A DNA stretch of 64,000 nucleotides from Sipunculus nudus (Eukaryota > Annelida > Sipuncula > Golfingiida > Sipunculidae): assembly GCA_026874595.1 (NCBI GenBank), contig CM049320.1:27195214-27259213 (forward strand), written 5' to 3'. Shown here one piece after another: positions 12,120-24,324 of the stretch. Within the stretch, counting starts at the first letter, position 1, and each line of letters starts with the position of its first letter. Under the pieces are notes generated by a model. That model searched no databases and had not been told where the DNA came from. It worked only from the letters and a program-made list of their open reading frames with translations. The position numbers were made by a program, and so were the translations under genes.

Positions 12120-13168
12120 TATTTTTGCCTAATTAAGATGTCTATAGAAACACAGGGATGTTTATGTTTGGAAGCATTAGGGAGTTAACCCATAAAGCTG
12201 GACTAGCATTTAAATTGCAATGTTTTCAGTAGCATCAATTTATCTTTATGGTTGGATGATTTAGCAGCATAGGAGTTTGGACAACTTTTTATAAAGCAAC
12301 ACATTTACAAATATATATATACCTTTTATTGTCTGTGTGACACATTTCAAATACATTAAAATTAAGTATAAGATTGAGAAATAAGTTATTTTGTTTCCAG
12401 TATATGTTAATTCTAAAGCAAGTTTAGATATATAATATTTCATAGTGAACTCAGAAATGGAACCGAAGTCTATTAATCTAATTTTTAATATATTTCATTT
12501 CCAATACATGAATATTTTCTCTGATTATAAAGGGGGATGTTTACGTTCACTACCCCACCCCCTTTGCTAAAAAGTGGGGGGGATCTTTACTGCCACAGCA
12601 CCTCCCCCAACCCTGTATTGATGACTGATTTATGTTCAGAACACTTACAAACCACTGCATATTCAAAAATGATATTGCCTGTAGTGACCATTTTTCTGGA
12701 TTAAATAAATTTTATATGCCATATATGGATATAACCAAACCTTGACACCTCGAATACATTTTATTTCAGCAGGATCAGTCTAGGCAACCTTCGCTGGATT
12801 CTCTGCTCTGTGGGCTGCAGATATATATATGAAATAAACTAAATAGTTACATGTATGGTTTATATATATATGTTGCTTTACCACTAGCTCTAAATAAAAG
12901 AGAATTATCCCAACTGGTATCTCATCTGAAGTCATTGCTCAGTTATATTTGTTTTATGTTTTACTCCTTACCCAAAAGTAATCCTGAGACTGCTGGTTTA
13001 ATCCTTGACTCAGAGGACATCATCTATTTATTGACTGTAACTGTATACATAAAAAGGACATGAAAGTACTCGGGGGATATTGTCCAGGCAAAAAACTGTT
13101 TAATACAGAGAGTTTAGTGGCCAGGGGACATCTATCAGCAAAATTCAAATGGTATAAGGCCCAAAAAA
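12120..13168. other. Noncoding, no feature seen
   Basis: AT-rich sequence with small G and C runs (12570-12610). No gene or repeat family recognised. Confidence 0.4.
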
Positions 13169-13430
13169 AAAGGTATGGTTCTCAGGTACCGCCAGTGTCA
13201 ATTAAACCCCACACATAAAAAATTTTGATTTTGATTTTCATCTTTCAAGAAGACTAAATAATACAATTTTGATAAGATTTGCTTTGCTTTGTAGTGCCTT
13301 TACCTATTTAGCAAAAAAAATTCTGTTGTTATCATGCTTTTCCCAGATAATATGACATTTTTATCGAAACAAACTTGTGAAAAAAAGGTAAAAAAATTGC
13401 CCGCCCGCACTGATTTAAAAAAAATGCCAT
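13169..13430 (+). mobile_element. MITE-like element with 19-bp TIRs, copy 3
   Basis: It starts with AAAGGTATGGTTCTCAGGTA and follows copy 1 through CCCGCCCGCACTGATTTAAA. It stops at AATGCCATTG, so the 3' TIR is truncated. Like copy 1 it lacks the roughly 45-bp insert. Confidence 0.75.
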
Positions 13431-14204
13431 TGTTTTTTTTTATGAGACCAAAATTATAGTAGGATTTGAAGTTATTAGATGAGGTATGACTCTATATAGG
13501 GACATCTGCTGGAATGCATTGGACGTAAAAGAAGGTAAATCATCGGAGTTTCTTGATATTTATACGTTCAATTTTGTAGCCTGTGTTCTATATTTGCTCC
13601 AAGCTTATCAGTATTTTGTGTCTGTCACATAGATGCCAGTTTGGAAATAGGTTTGTTTTCTTGAAAATCACTGGGGCTTGAATTACAGCTAGTTTTGTCA
13701 GCAACAAGGAGTCAAAAGTTCTGAATGTATAAGCCAGGAGGTATTCCAGCCTTGTGATATATATAATAATAATCATCACCAAGCATTATAACACCTGAAA
13801 TTAAAAGAGTTTCTAGCATCTGTGGTAGAATAATTAAAAGGAAAGATGAGTTGGAATAAGTGGACTAAAAATATAATATGAGCTGTTCACAGGTATAATT
13901 AAAATTTTACATACTCTGTTCACTTAATACATAATAATACATGCACTTGCATGCACCCAGAACAAAATAATTCTTAAAAGTAAAATTCATTTCAGTCTGC
14001 TTTTTGGCAAAATTATATTTCTATATAATTAAATTTTTATAAAATCATATTTTTTTGTCAAGGCAGACCCCAAGACTCTACAATATGTCCTGGGTCAATG
14101 ACTCATACATCTGTGTTATGACCCTAGCAAGTCATTTGAACAAATTTGTTATAACCAATGATGTTTGGCAGAAAATTGCTAATGATTTTGTTCCCTTTTT
14201 TCAG

Positions 14205-14641
14205 AAAATGTTGCAAGAGTAATCCCCGGACATCCTGATTATGAAACAACCTGGTCATCCATGATGCAATTGCTTCAGCTCTGTCGTATAAAAATCAAGA
14301 CTTGCTTTCATTTATTCATCATCTTAATATGGCTTGGGACATTGATATACTACACGCTTGCCCTGCTGCTGGATGCACAGTTCAAGTCGCACAAGGTTAT
14401 GTTTGACGGAAACATCGAAGATGTCGAGTCTAATGATTTGATGAGAGAAATCGGTTTCATCGAACCACCGAATCTGTTTCCCCAGGCTCATCATGAGGAG
14501 GATGGGCCTGTGTTTGTCATGACACTGACTTCTGCGGAATTCTACGATTTCTTCGGCTTCTTGAGAACTATGCGCATGTATTACCCAAATTATAAATTAG
14601 TCATCTATGATATAGATTTAACAGAAGAAGATTATAATCTA
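14205..14641 (+). CDS. DUF1647-like type II membrane protein, exon with start and membrane anchor
   Basis: The exon follows a TTTTTTCAG acceptor (AG at 14203-14204) and ends at CTA before the donor GTAAGT (14642). The chosen start is ATG 14261, giving 127 residues. The frame is also open back to the acceptor, so an upstream coding exon cannot be excluded. Residues about 12-36 (FHLFIILIWLGTLIYYTLAL) form a signal-anchor after a short basic tail, giving type II Golgi-type topology. After a short stem, FVMTLTSAEFYDFFGFLRTM and YYPNYKLVIYDIDLTEED match the start of the DUF1647 fold known from nematodes and molluscs. That family is thought to be glycosyltransferase-like but lacks a known reaction. 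The frame continues into a (T)n run only because the intron is open. The full assembled protein (127+35+176) is 338 residues. Confidence 0.8.
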
Positions 14642-15090
14642 GTAAGTGCATATTTCACTTTCATTTTTTTTTTTTTTTTTTTTTTTTGAGTGCTGTGCTC
14701 ATTTTGGTTCTTTATTTTGAGAAATCTCAAAGCCCATCAATTTGAACTAGTTGTCTATAAAATTAGGACTGAATTTTAAGATTTATAATTGTTTTAATTG
14801 GAGGTAAATTATTTAATATTTGAATTTTTATTATTGATAAAATATTGATTTACAATGGGTAGGAATACATTTTGAAATAAAACCATAAAATGACATCCTT
14901 GTATTATGAATAAATTTTACTTTTATAATTCATTATTATTATTTTCATCAGTATTATGATTATTATTTTGATTATGATGTAAATGATAATTATCATTATG
15001 CATTTTATGGGATGCCTTAGGTTTTATGAAATTTCTAAAAAAAACAAACTCGCTTTGTGATTTTGGGGGAAATATTACCTTAATTTAATT

Positions 15091-16553
15091 GTATCCGCCA
15101 AAACGAAGTTTTGCGGATACTATGTTTTTGACCAGGTTCCGCCGCCGCCGCATTCGTTTCCGGAGAACTCCTCTGAGACTACTGGACGGATTTTTCCAAA
15201 ACTTACACAAATTATCGGGTCACATGTGAACTGGTGCCTAACCAAGTGACCTTGACCTCTTACCTTTCCTCTTTGCCCAGCGTCCGTTTGTGCGTCTGTT
15301 TCCACACATAAACCCACATATCTCGGGAACCGTTTGACCGATCAGGAAAAACATTTTACACAAATGTAGCCCTGGGATAGCTTTATAACATACACAACAA
15401 AAGGTGGCGCCACCTGCAACCATGTTTACACAGTGTCCATCTGTTTGTCTGCCTTGGGTTAAAATCACTCATATCTCTGCAGTGGTTTGACTAATTCACT
15501 TAAAATTTGGCATGCATATACATCCTGGATAACTTTCTTGATTTTATGACAGGTGGCGCCACCTACATTCATGTTAACGCTGCAGACATCCAAGCTCATA
15601 TCTCGGGAACCGTTTGACCAATCAGGAAAAAAATTTTACATAAATGTAGCCCTTGGATAGCTTTATAACATAAACAAAAATGGTGGCGCCACCTGCAGCC
15701 GTTTTTGCACAGCGTCCATCTGTTTGTCTGCCTTAGGTTAAAATCATTCATATCTCTGCAGTGGTTTGACCAAATTACCTGAAATTTGGCATGCTTATAC
15801 ATCCGGCATAGCTTTCTTGATTTTATGACAGGTGGCGCCACTTGCATTCACATTCACGCTGTAGACATCCATGCTTATATCTCCGGACTAGTTCAACCAA
15901 TCAGGAAAAAATTTTTACTCAAATGTAGCCCTTGGATAGCTTTATAACATACACAAAAATGGTGGCGCCACCTGCACCCATTTTTGCACAGCATCCATCT
16001 GTTTGTCTGCCTTGGGTTAAAATCACTCATATCTCTGCAGTGGTTTGACCAAATTACCTGTAATTCGGGATTCGTATACATCCTGGATAGCTTTCTTGAT
16101 TTTATGACAGGTGGCGCCACCTACATTCACGTTCACGCTGCAGACATTATTGCTTATATCTCTGGAACTGTTTGACCAATCAGGAAAAAATTTTACACAA
16201 ATGTAGCCCTTGGATAGCTTTATAACAACCACAAAAATGGTGGCGCCACCTGCAGCCATGTTTGCACAGTGTCCATTTGTTTGTCTGGTGTGGGATAAAA
16301 TCACTCATATCTCTGCAGTGGTTTGACTTTTCCACATGAAATTTTGCACATGTATACATCTTGAATAGTTTCTCGTTCAGATAACAGGTGGCGCCACCTA
16401 CAATCATGTTTATTAGGCAGAGTCATTCTAATATGAAACATAGTAACTCTATATCCTCTTGCCACTCAATCCATGCCTCACTTCACCCGTCCTCTGATTT
16501 TGGCGGATACACGTAGTCGCTTGTTCACTACCCGTATTCTAGTTTCAGAAATG
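15091..16553 (+). mobile_element. F-family repeat, copy 1: hairpin end plus 279-bp tandem array
   Basis: It starts with a hairpin, GTATCCGCCAAAAC-GAA-GTTTTGCGGATAC (15091-15120). The inverse of that end, TTTTGGCGGATAC, recurs at 16498-16510, and shared sequence runs to about 16553. Inside is a tandem array of period 279 bp. The 12-bp palindrome GGTGGCGCCACC occurs twice per period: at 15403, 15682, 15961 and 16239 in one phase, and at 15552, 15831, 16110 and 16387 in the other (15831 has one change). No coding capacity; the open frames inside are readings through the array. It lies in intron 1 of the DUF1647-like gene and ends about 46 bp before exon 2. Confidence 0.8.
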
Positions 16554-16599
16554 TTTAGCAGGACAAGTGAGCTATATATCCTTCACAAATTCTTTTCAG

Positions 16600-16704
16600 A
16601 TAAGAATAAACTGCTTTTGCGTAATCCGCAAGATACACTGGTATCGCTATCCTGATCATGTGCAAACACTGAAGTATCGTGCATACAAGCCTCTTCTAGT
16701 ACAG
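16600..16704 (+). CDS. DUF1647-like protein, exon 2
   Basis: Acceptor TTCTTTTCAG (AG at 16598-16599), 105 nt or 35 codons, donor CAG-GTCAGT (16705). Both ends are phase 0 and join cleanly to the exons at 14641 and 17314. The segment ...HWYRYPDHVQTLKYRAYKPLL corresponds to the conserved YPxHV..L..YAWKPL block of DUF1647 proteins, which lies between the YDLGL-type strand and the WLDASVRF motif. The exon would be invisible to a frame-length cut-off. It is recognised by the motif, the splice sites and the phase agreement. Confidence 0.8.
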
Positions 16705-17313
16705 GTCAGTATTGTATGTTATGATTTGTTTTATTTTAAACTCAATACAGCATATGCATTTAAAGGTGCCCATTCACCTACATCTTGAAAAGAATTTAGG
16801 GATTTTTGGCTTCCTCTGTGTGTATATAAATGATTTAAGGGTAATTGTGGTTATGAAAAGATTTAATAATGCCTTTGTTGACAAACAGGAACACATGTAA
16901 CCTAAGGTAAACATGAGGACAGGCATATGCCATACAGGTAACTGGATGATTTCCTACTTTAACACCACACAGCAACTGAAGTTTTGCCATAGGAATGGAT
17001 TTTTTACTTTATTTTGTTAGCTTACATGCATTTATTTATGTTAATATGATCACTCATAGCCTATGTTAAGATGACCAACCATTTACCACAGTATTGATAA
17101 AACTGGATGGATAGCTATTTCAGTGCATTCTTGGGTATACATGACTTAAGTCACTAATCAAATACAGGCTTACCTACCTACTGGGTCGTGTATTCATAGC
17201 TAGGTATATATCCACTTGAGGTCTGTCAATACTTTAGCATCAGAAATTCTGGGTCCCTTAATATATTTTGTATAATTTTGTGGAGGTTGATAAGTTTTTC
17301 TTATTTTTTTCAG

Positions 17314-17844
17314 GAGACACTGGATGAGTTTGGTTCTGTGTTCTGGCTTGATGCTTCTGTCCGCTTCACCAGTAGTGACATCTGGATGTTGTTAACGGAA
17401 GCAAAAGATCTTGGCCTCATGGGTTGGCCACTCATTTATCCCACTTCCACACTGACCCACTACAACACATTCCGCTATCTTAACACCAGCCATAATAAAT
17501 ATTTCTTCCATCGAATGATTGACCCTTCCAGGACAGTTTATTACAACACAGAAAAAGTTCATCGAGAAATTATGCTTCCGTGGGTTAAATGCGCCTTAGA
17601 CGTTAACTGCATTGCCCCCTGGGGGTCACAACCACAAGGGTGCAACTTTATGCATAAACCTCGTTATATTTATGCAGGATGTCACCAGTATGAAATGTCA
17701 GCATTAAATGTTATTCTAGCCAAAGCTTACAATTTTGACACACCTTATATTACAGATAAAAAGCTCTTCAAAGTGGCACCTCCTAGAGGCCGAAAGCTGA
17801 TTCCACAATCGCGAAACTGGACCAGTCTTATGAAACTGTCATGA
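17314..17844 (+). CDS. DUF1647-like protein, last exon
   Basis: Acceptor TTTTTTTCAG (17311-17313); 176 codons to TGA at 17842-17844. It carries the family's strongest motif, FGSVFWLDASVRF, probably equivalent to the DxD-like region of a GT-A fold. Downstream come a Cys pair region (KCALDVNCIAPWGSQPQGC) and the conserved C-terminal block AGCHQYEMSALNVILAKAYN. The protein would face the Golgi or ER lumen. Catalytic function is not established for the family. AATAAA at 18099-18104, 255 nt after the stop, is the likely poly(A) signal. No frameshift or stop is seen, so the gene looks functional. Confidence 0.85.
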   Translation, partial: ETLDEFGSVFWLDASVRFTSSDIWMLLTEAKDLGLMGWPLIYPTSTLTHYNTFRYLNTSHNKYFFHRMIDPSRTVYYNTEKVHREIMLPWVKCALDVNCIAPWGSQPQGCNFMHKPRYIYAGCHQYEMSALNVILAKAYNFDTPYITDKKLFKVAPPRGRKLIPQSRNWTSLMKLS

Positions 17845-18104
17845 TTGTTGCACAGCTTGATCTCATAAATTAATCATATTCGAGGATTTGTGGCCAAGCG
17901 TCACTTTTATCAATATTTATTGGTGCTCTGAGAAATTAAACAGATTTGCTACATTGTATGTAACAGTATTTTATGTCATGTATGTCAGATTTTGGTCACT
18001 AACAGCTTCAAATCATGGTTACAGAGCTTTTGATATACAGTGTGTCAGTCAATATGGCCGCCCTTTTCTGAGTAAAGTTATCCAGCCATCGTAGCAAAAA
18101 TAAA
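17845..18104 (+). terminator. Probable 3' UTR and poly(A) signal of the DUF1647-like gene
   Basis: First canonical AATAAA after the TGA is at 18099-18104, followed by an A/T-rich stretch. The exact cleavage site is not visible. Confidence 0.4.
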
Positions 18105-19520
18105 TTAAACAAGAACAGAATGAGTTATCTTCAAGGACATTTGCTGGGCAGTGTTGCCATTACACTTTCATTGTTACCAGTGCTGACACTGCGCAGACCT
18201 GGACTCACAAGGGCATGACTCTGCTGTTAAGGCTTTATGGGTGTCACAATCTTACCCCCACAATGCAACATGGCTTCTATATAATTCACCAATGTAGGTA
18301 TTAATGTAGTGAAGAGGTTAAAATAGTCCATTCAAATATCTTGAATAAGAATTGTTTCAAGGTAAATTTCATAAATATGGGTGTTTTTGTGGTTAGGACT
18401 TCACATAGTAAGTATTATTTTGTGAGCATACACATGAGAAAAAGAAAACAGAAGATGTTGTAATATAACAAATTTTGATTTTAAAGTTTGACAGTTGAGA
18501 CAAGTAGACCCGGCTATCCCACAGTGCCTACCAGGAAAAGGTTAGTTTCAAGTAGAAACGACATCTGGTGATATTGTGTGTAACCCTTTGATTGAGAAAA
18601 TCTAGACAGAAGTCCGCCATTGTACAATATTTCTGCAGAAGTGAATTTGCAGTACTTAGCGTCATTAAGTCCAAGACAACAACAAAATTTTAGAGAGATT
18701 TAATCTCAATGAATTTCCTTCACACCATAGAATAACCAAAATTTCTGGGCCAAAACAGGTCAAGAACAAAATGGGTGCCACATCAGAACAAGGTTACCTT
18801 GAATTCACCTATCTAACCATTGTAACATAATTTTACCAGAATAATACACGTTTTAGAGTATTGAGTTCATTATCAACATGTCTGCCTTAGAAAAGTGATG
18901 TTTCCATAACTACATGTAAATAACCACAGTAAGTGTTTCCATGACTACATGTAAATAACCACAGTAAGAGGCCAAAGTCATTTATAAACTGTACTGTTAC
19001 TATGACATCTTTAAAATATCCATATTAACTGGATTGAAACTAGCCATTTGTGTGGATGATCAGATTGGTTGCAGTGTCAGGTTGATGTTGACATTGCTTT
19101 ATTATAATCAGCATAGGAACATATTTTATTAAGCATTTGATCAAGATTTTTTTTTATCAAAGTTACCTGCATCAGATAACTGGCATCATCATGTGCTTTG
19201 TAAATATGGCTGCCACATGCTGTTACCATGACATCACAAGCATAACTGGGGTAACACACCTTTTCTGAAGATGCTACCAGGATCTACACACCTCACGCAG
19301 CGACTATTCTGCACTCATTCTAAATCTCCTTAATATTAGCCACTGCTTTATATAACAAGATTCTCAGTTTTACCACCAGGGCTCGCACAGAGCAAAGAAT
19401 TGTAATTTGACTAATGAGAGTATCATTGGTACATCCAGCTAAAAGTAAACCAGTGTAATCACACCAACCAGAGCTGGATGCACAATGCAATGCCACGCCC
19501 TCATTAGGCCAAAAAAAATA
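18105..19520. other. Noncoding intergenic sequence
   Basis: One local direct repeat: a 36-bp unit with GTTTCCATAACTACATG and TAAATAACCACAGTAAG occurs twice near 18900-18970. No gene or named element recognised. Confidence 0.5.
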
Positions 19521-19821
19521 AAAGGTATGGTTCTAAGACACCACCCGTATCAATTTTAAACCCCCGCATCAAAATTCTTTATTTTGATTTTCAATAGAAA
19601 CTTACCAATTTTGAGCTCAAGCTGCTAGGATACTTCTTTCAAAAAGATAAAAATTATACAATTTTGATAAAATTTCCTTTGTTCTCTAGTGCTTTTACTT
19701 GTATTGCATAAAAAATCAGTTATTGTCATGCTTTTCCCTGATCGAAACATACAAAAAAGGGTGAAATAAGATTGCCTGTCCACATTGATGTCTGAAAAAA
19801 AATGCCTGAGAACCAAACCTT
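19521..19821 (+). mobile_element. MITE-like element with 19-bp TIRs, copy 4 (most complete)
   Basis: It begins AAAGGTATGGTTCTAAGACA and ends TGCCTGAGAACCAAACCTT. Reverse-complemented, that end reads AAGGTTTGGTTCTCAGGCA, so the two ends are near-perfect terminal inverted repeats. It carries the insert shared with the copy at 11818. No coding capacity; the superfamily is not clear because no target duplication stands out. Confidence 0.8.
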
Positions 19822-20736
19822 ATTGTTTTGTTTGGCCTTAGACTGATTGCAGTTCTTTGCCCTGTGGCACCCCCGGTGGTGAAACCTTGAAAATTTTGCT
19901 ACACAAAGCAGCAGTTAATGCAAAGGAGATCTGGAATGACTGCAGTGTATGATTGCTGTGTTTTTTTTTGTGTTTTCTTTTTTTACCAACAGAGGGCACA
20001 ATTGTATAGCTAATCAGTATGCAAAACCCATGGGACTTTAGTAGCACTTTGTCTTTTTTTTTGCTTTTTGAGTTCATATTCACAATATCTTCTTTATGTA
20101 TTGAAAGTATTCAAGATAGCTGCAGGATTTTTATAAAATTTCACACAGGATTGCTGTAAGCATATATATTAAGTGCATTTCAGATGTTTTTAAAAGTGTC
20201 GCTTTGTATGTGTAATTTATAACATTTTTACACCAAAATATTTACCAAGAAATAAATATTAAAAATGAGTTGTGATCAGTTCACCTGCTGTATGTGGTTG
20301 CTGTGACTGAGGAATAAACATTTCTCATACATCATGCTTTGAAAAACTGTGCTTGTTCTTTTTCCCTTGCAAGATGATAGATATAGTTCCATCCACACTT
20401 GTTTGCTACCGCATGCCTGTGGGATTCCTATTGTGCTACTACCAAGTCTCTGGCTACTGAGCTGTTGGATACCTTGCTTCATAAAGCTACTTGACCATGA
20501 ATAATGAACAAATATGTTTATGTTCAGGTCAAAATCACAAATGCCAATAAGATTCAACCATGTACAATGTACAAAATGGACTGTTTTACACACTTGTATG
20601 AAATACTAGTAGCTCAAGCCTGCCACCCAAACGTCAAAATTATAAATTACTGAAGACGTTAAGGTGGCAGTACAAGCTGTAAGGTTTGGATCAACTCTAG
20701 TATAAGTAGATCTGCATGACACTTCCACACTTTTTT
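19822..20736. other. Noncoding, no feature seen
   Basis: No supported gene. The 105-codon minus-strand frame at 20276-20593 has no recognisable motif and is probably chance. Confidence 0.4.
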
Positions 20737-23332
20737 AGCTCGGCTGACTATAAGTCATCTGAGCTATAGTCGTGGTCCTTTGTCCGTCGGCTGTCCGTCC
20801 GTCCGTTAAACTGGCACGTTTTGAAACCGTAAGACCTAGGAATCCAAAATTCTGCATAATGTTAGATGTCCCCAAGATCTCCTACCAAGCCGAAAACTGG
20901 GTCTTTGCGACTTTGTTCCTTTGAGAAATTAAGGAAAAACCTCAATTTTTTATTAAAAACCTATTTTCACACTTCAGGACTGCCTAATATCAAAACCACT
21001 CATCTGTTTTTCCTCATATTTACCATAAATAATCCAGTATATAGTTCTATGTACATGCCAGAAATTAGATCTGTATTATATAAGTTAAAAAAGTTATGTG
21101 CCCAAACATAATGCATTTTGTAAAAAATCAGGAAAGATATTTGATCACTTAACACAAAACATGTTAAAGCTAAGGACTTTTTTCCGGTAATATAACTTAA
21201 ATTAATAAAAATTAAATTGTATACCCAAAATGAGATCAAAACCTTTTAAATTTTTTAAAATATTAGCAAAAATAAAAAATTGGTACCTTAAATTTTCCCA
21301 ACTTTCACCATGGCACGTTATTTTCCTGTAAGTGCTGTGGATTTAATTTTCACAGCATGTTTTTGTTAGCATTTCATCTGTTAACACTAAAAATTTGAAA
21401 GCAGTTGATCAAAAACTGTATTATTTTATAAAGTTTTCAAGCACCATGTCACATATTATTTACATCAAGCTAGTGTAATGCAGTTTGCTAGAGCTCAGCT
21501 CCCAAACTTCAGCTCTCAGTTCCTAAAATTTGACATACAGTTAGATGTCTCCAAAATCCCATACCATGCTAAGAATTTGGTCACTAGGACTTAATTCCTT
21601 TTAGATATTAATGAAAAACTTTATTTTTCCATTAAAAACCCATAGTTACACAAGACTGCCTAATATCAAAACCACTTATCTGACTTTGATCATATATAAT
21701 ATACATATTTTTCTATTCATTCGCTATGCACATGCCAGAAATGATGTCAGTATTGCGTAATTGTTTTAAGTTATGGGCTCAAACATAATGCACTTTGTAA
21801 AAAATCAAATTTATTTACTCCCTTAACAAGAGATTTTTTTGTCAGGGATGTAACATTATTTAATCAAGATTCATTTGAATACCCAAAGTTAGTTCTGAAT
21901 TTTTTAAATTTTATAAGTTATTAGTATAAATATAAAATTAGTACCTTAAATTTTGCCCAACTTTGACCATGGCACGTTTATTTCCTGAGAGCACTGTTGA
22001 TATAATTTTCATATCATGCATACATAGGGATTTCAGCTTTTTAGTTTAGAAAGCTGAAAGAAAATGGCCAAAAATTGTAGCTTTTATTAATGTTTTTATG
22101 AGACCATGTCAGAACCAGGCTCTCCAAAGCCCCTCTTCAGTCACCTGTATGTTGACCTTATTGACCTTTCAGCAAATTATGCACGCTTGAGGGAGGCATA
22201 CACTGGGGCAGCCAGGCAGCTTATGGCCAGCCACAGTTGATCCAGGTGTCCAACCCAACTTTTCTAGTAGTTGTTTTGACCAACAACATAACAAGAAACT
22301 ATAAATTAATAAATTTTTATTGGTTTTTAATAACAAATTTAAGAAAAATTAATAGAAAAGGAATTTGCAAGTTTTTAGTAACAGGAAATTAACTTGCAGT
22401 TACTGATGATGTAAGAATCTTGTATGGATGGATAGAATGTTAAGTATTCCAAATAACACCATGCAGTCACCTATGGTATTTTTCAGTTCAATTTTTTAAT
22501 GATAACAAAAATAAATCATATTATTCATTACTAATCATTAGGGATCATATGAAGGAAATAAATGATAGACAAAGATACAGTTGATAATATTAATCTAGAT
22601 TCCTACTGTGTCTATAGTGTAGATTGATGTTAAAGTAGTTCAAAGTGAATATATTACATTAATTTTTTTAATATAAATAAAAGCCATAAAACCAGGTACT
22701 TATTATCATTATTTAAATTTGTGAATTTTGTATATTCTGGATTCACAACATCATTGTTTGACTAAAACTGAATAAATACCAGACATGTTGCAAATTCTTT
22801 GCAAATGTATTTGAATATGAATATGAATCATTATGAAATTTCTTGCATAAGAATGGGAATTCGGGTAAAAATGAAAGTATTTGAATACCAGTGCAAATAC
22901 TTTCAAAATGTATTCATGAATGCATTCATGAATTTATTCTATAATATTATTTTAATAATCATTTCAGTTATATTTTATTATAAAAAATCATGATTTTCTT
23001 ATTATTTTTAATAAAAGTTATATTTGGCACAATATCTGTTATTAAATTTTACTAAATAGCTAAACTCTTATATTATATGTGCTGCTTATAAGTTATATGG
23101 CCAAGTCAAAATCTGTGTGACAATAGCACTCCATTTGTCAAAAAAATAAATGAAATCAATCCTCTTCCCTGTCTCCAAAGATACTATCAAAATCATATAA
23201 AAGCTAAACACCAACAACTCATAATAAAGCTTTTATTTATTACCACACAAAACCAGCATGTGCCTCATTTCCAAATCATATTTTTTTATCATATATAACA
23301 GCTGAGCGCCGTGACCCATGGGTCCCTTGTTC
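20737..23332 (+). mobile_element. E-family repeat E1, tail type I
   Basis: The 5' end is a hairpin (AGCTCGGCTGAC-TATAA-GTCATCTGAGCT) followed by GTCCGTCCGTCC-type sequence. The 3' end is CAGCTGAGCGCC, then GACCCATGGGTCCC and TTGTT. The ends share the subterminal inverted repeat GCTCAGCTGAC / GTCAGCTGAGC. Two central tandem units (about 20855-21480 and 21525-22090) each carry AGATGTCCC, CTGCCTAATATCAAAACCAC, CATGCCAGAAAT, AACATAATGCA and TGACCATGGCACGTT. The tail 22100-23330 is shared, inverted, with 36485-37740. No coding capacity. Confidence 0.75.
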
Positions 23333-24324
23333 TTCACTTTCATTAGCTTGACGAGCTGTCATTTCTCTATGTTAGACAACAAGTGACATTGAATTGGGGA
23401 AAAAAAATATTACATTCACAGTTGAATTACGTATATTCATGTAGCAGTTTTTAATAACCAGACTGGTTTTACTTGGAAAGTTTATCTTTCCGTCCGTAAT
23501 CACTGCTTGACAGCAGAAAGTGCGGTAGCCGAAACTGCTTCAAACTAAATTCCTCTTAGCAAGGGTAACCACCTCATATTTTGTATTATTTGATCATATG
23601 ATAATTGGATGGGCTAGATCAGTTGCCTGGCGTACGAGGGAAGACTTCCAAGAAGGGAAGGTATATGAAGTTATACAACGGGATTGATTCTCATCTCAGC
23701 ACTTAATATATTGTCTTTAATTATACTTTATTTTATATTCTAAGTAATCATGTCTTATGTCAAATCATTCCATAGGGAAAGTTGGTGCGGTTTTAAAGGG
23801 GGGTTCTTAGTATTTGAGCCCTTCTCGGTGTCTCACCTGGGATTTTGGCAGAGACTGGGTGCAATTTTTATCGGACGCGGGGTTTTAAGTGGAGATCTTA
23901 CGGTTACAACACTTTTCTTCACAATTTAGCAAATAAAACATGACCATATAAGCCTCTGATGACAAGTACTACTTCAGAGCTAATATTTTGATCTGATCCT
24001 TAGAATAGTTGTTCTATTATGACTTGTATTATGACTCTCAAGCCCCTATCAGTTTACCTAAACAAGCCTGAATGTAAAAGCAACATCTGAAAAGAAACAC
24101 ATGCACCACAAACAGAATATGCTTTCAAGGCTTTATTTGACTGGTCAGATTCTTGATTAACTGCTAGTAATGCTAAAACTTGGATCTTAACGGTAGTTGA
24201 GTCTACACAAGTCATTTGGTTGGCTCTCTTGCCTTGTTCATTATTCTTGAAATAAAAGCCATGGCAGTTGTGTGAACCAAGTAATCTGTAGGTTAGGGAG
24301 GCCTGTTTCCAGTTTCATTTTTAT
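23333..24324. other. Spacer between E1 and E2
   Basis: It contains a fragment related to the right end of the element at 44220-45608 (see 23759-23905). Otherwise unassigned. Confidence 0.5.
23759..23905 (+). mobile_element. Fragment of the 27-bp-TIR, TA-flanked element
   Basis: It follows 45459-45607 closely: CAAATCATTCC, GAAAGTTGGTGCGGTTTTAAA, GGGGTTCTTAGTATTTGAGC and the terminal GGTTTTAAGTGGAGATCTTA. Only the right 147 bp is present, so it is a 5'-truncated or solo-end copy. Confidence 0.75.

Noticed and set aside
15120..16407. Many overlapping minus-strand frames with a recurring C, W and H-rich pattern that looks like a zinc-finger repeat protein
   Set aside because: The pattern repeats because the DNA is a 279-bp tandem array in the F element; the same peptides occur in several frames and the second copy is full of stops.
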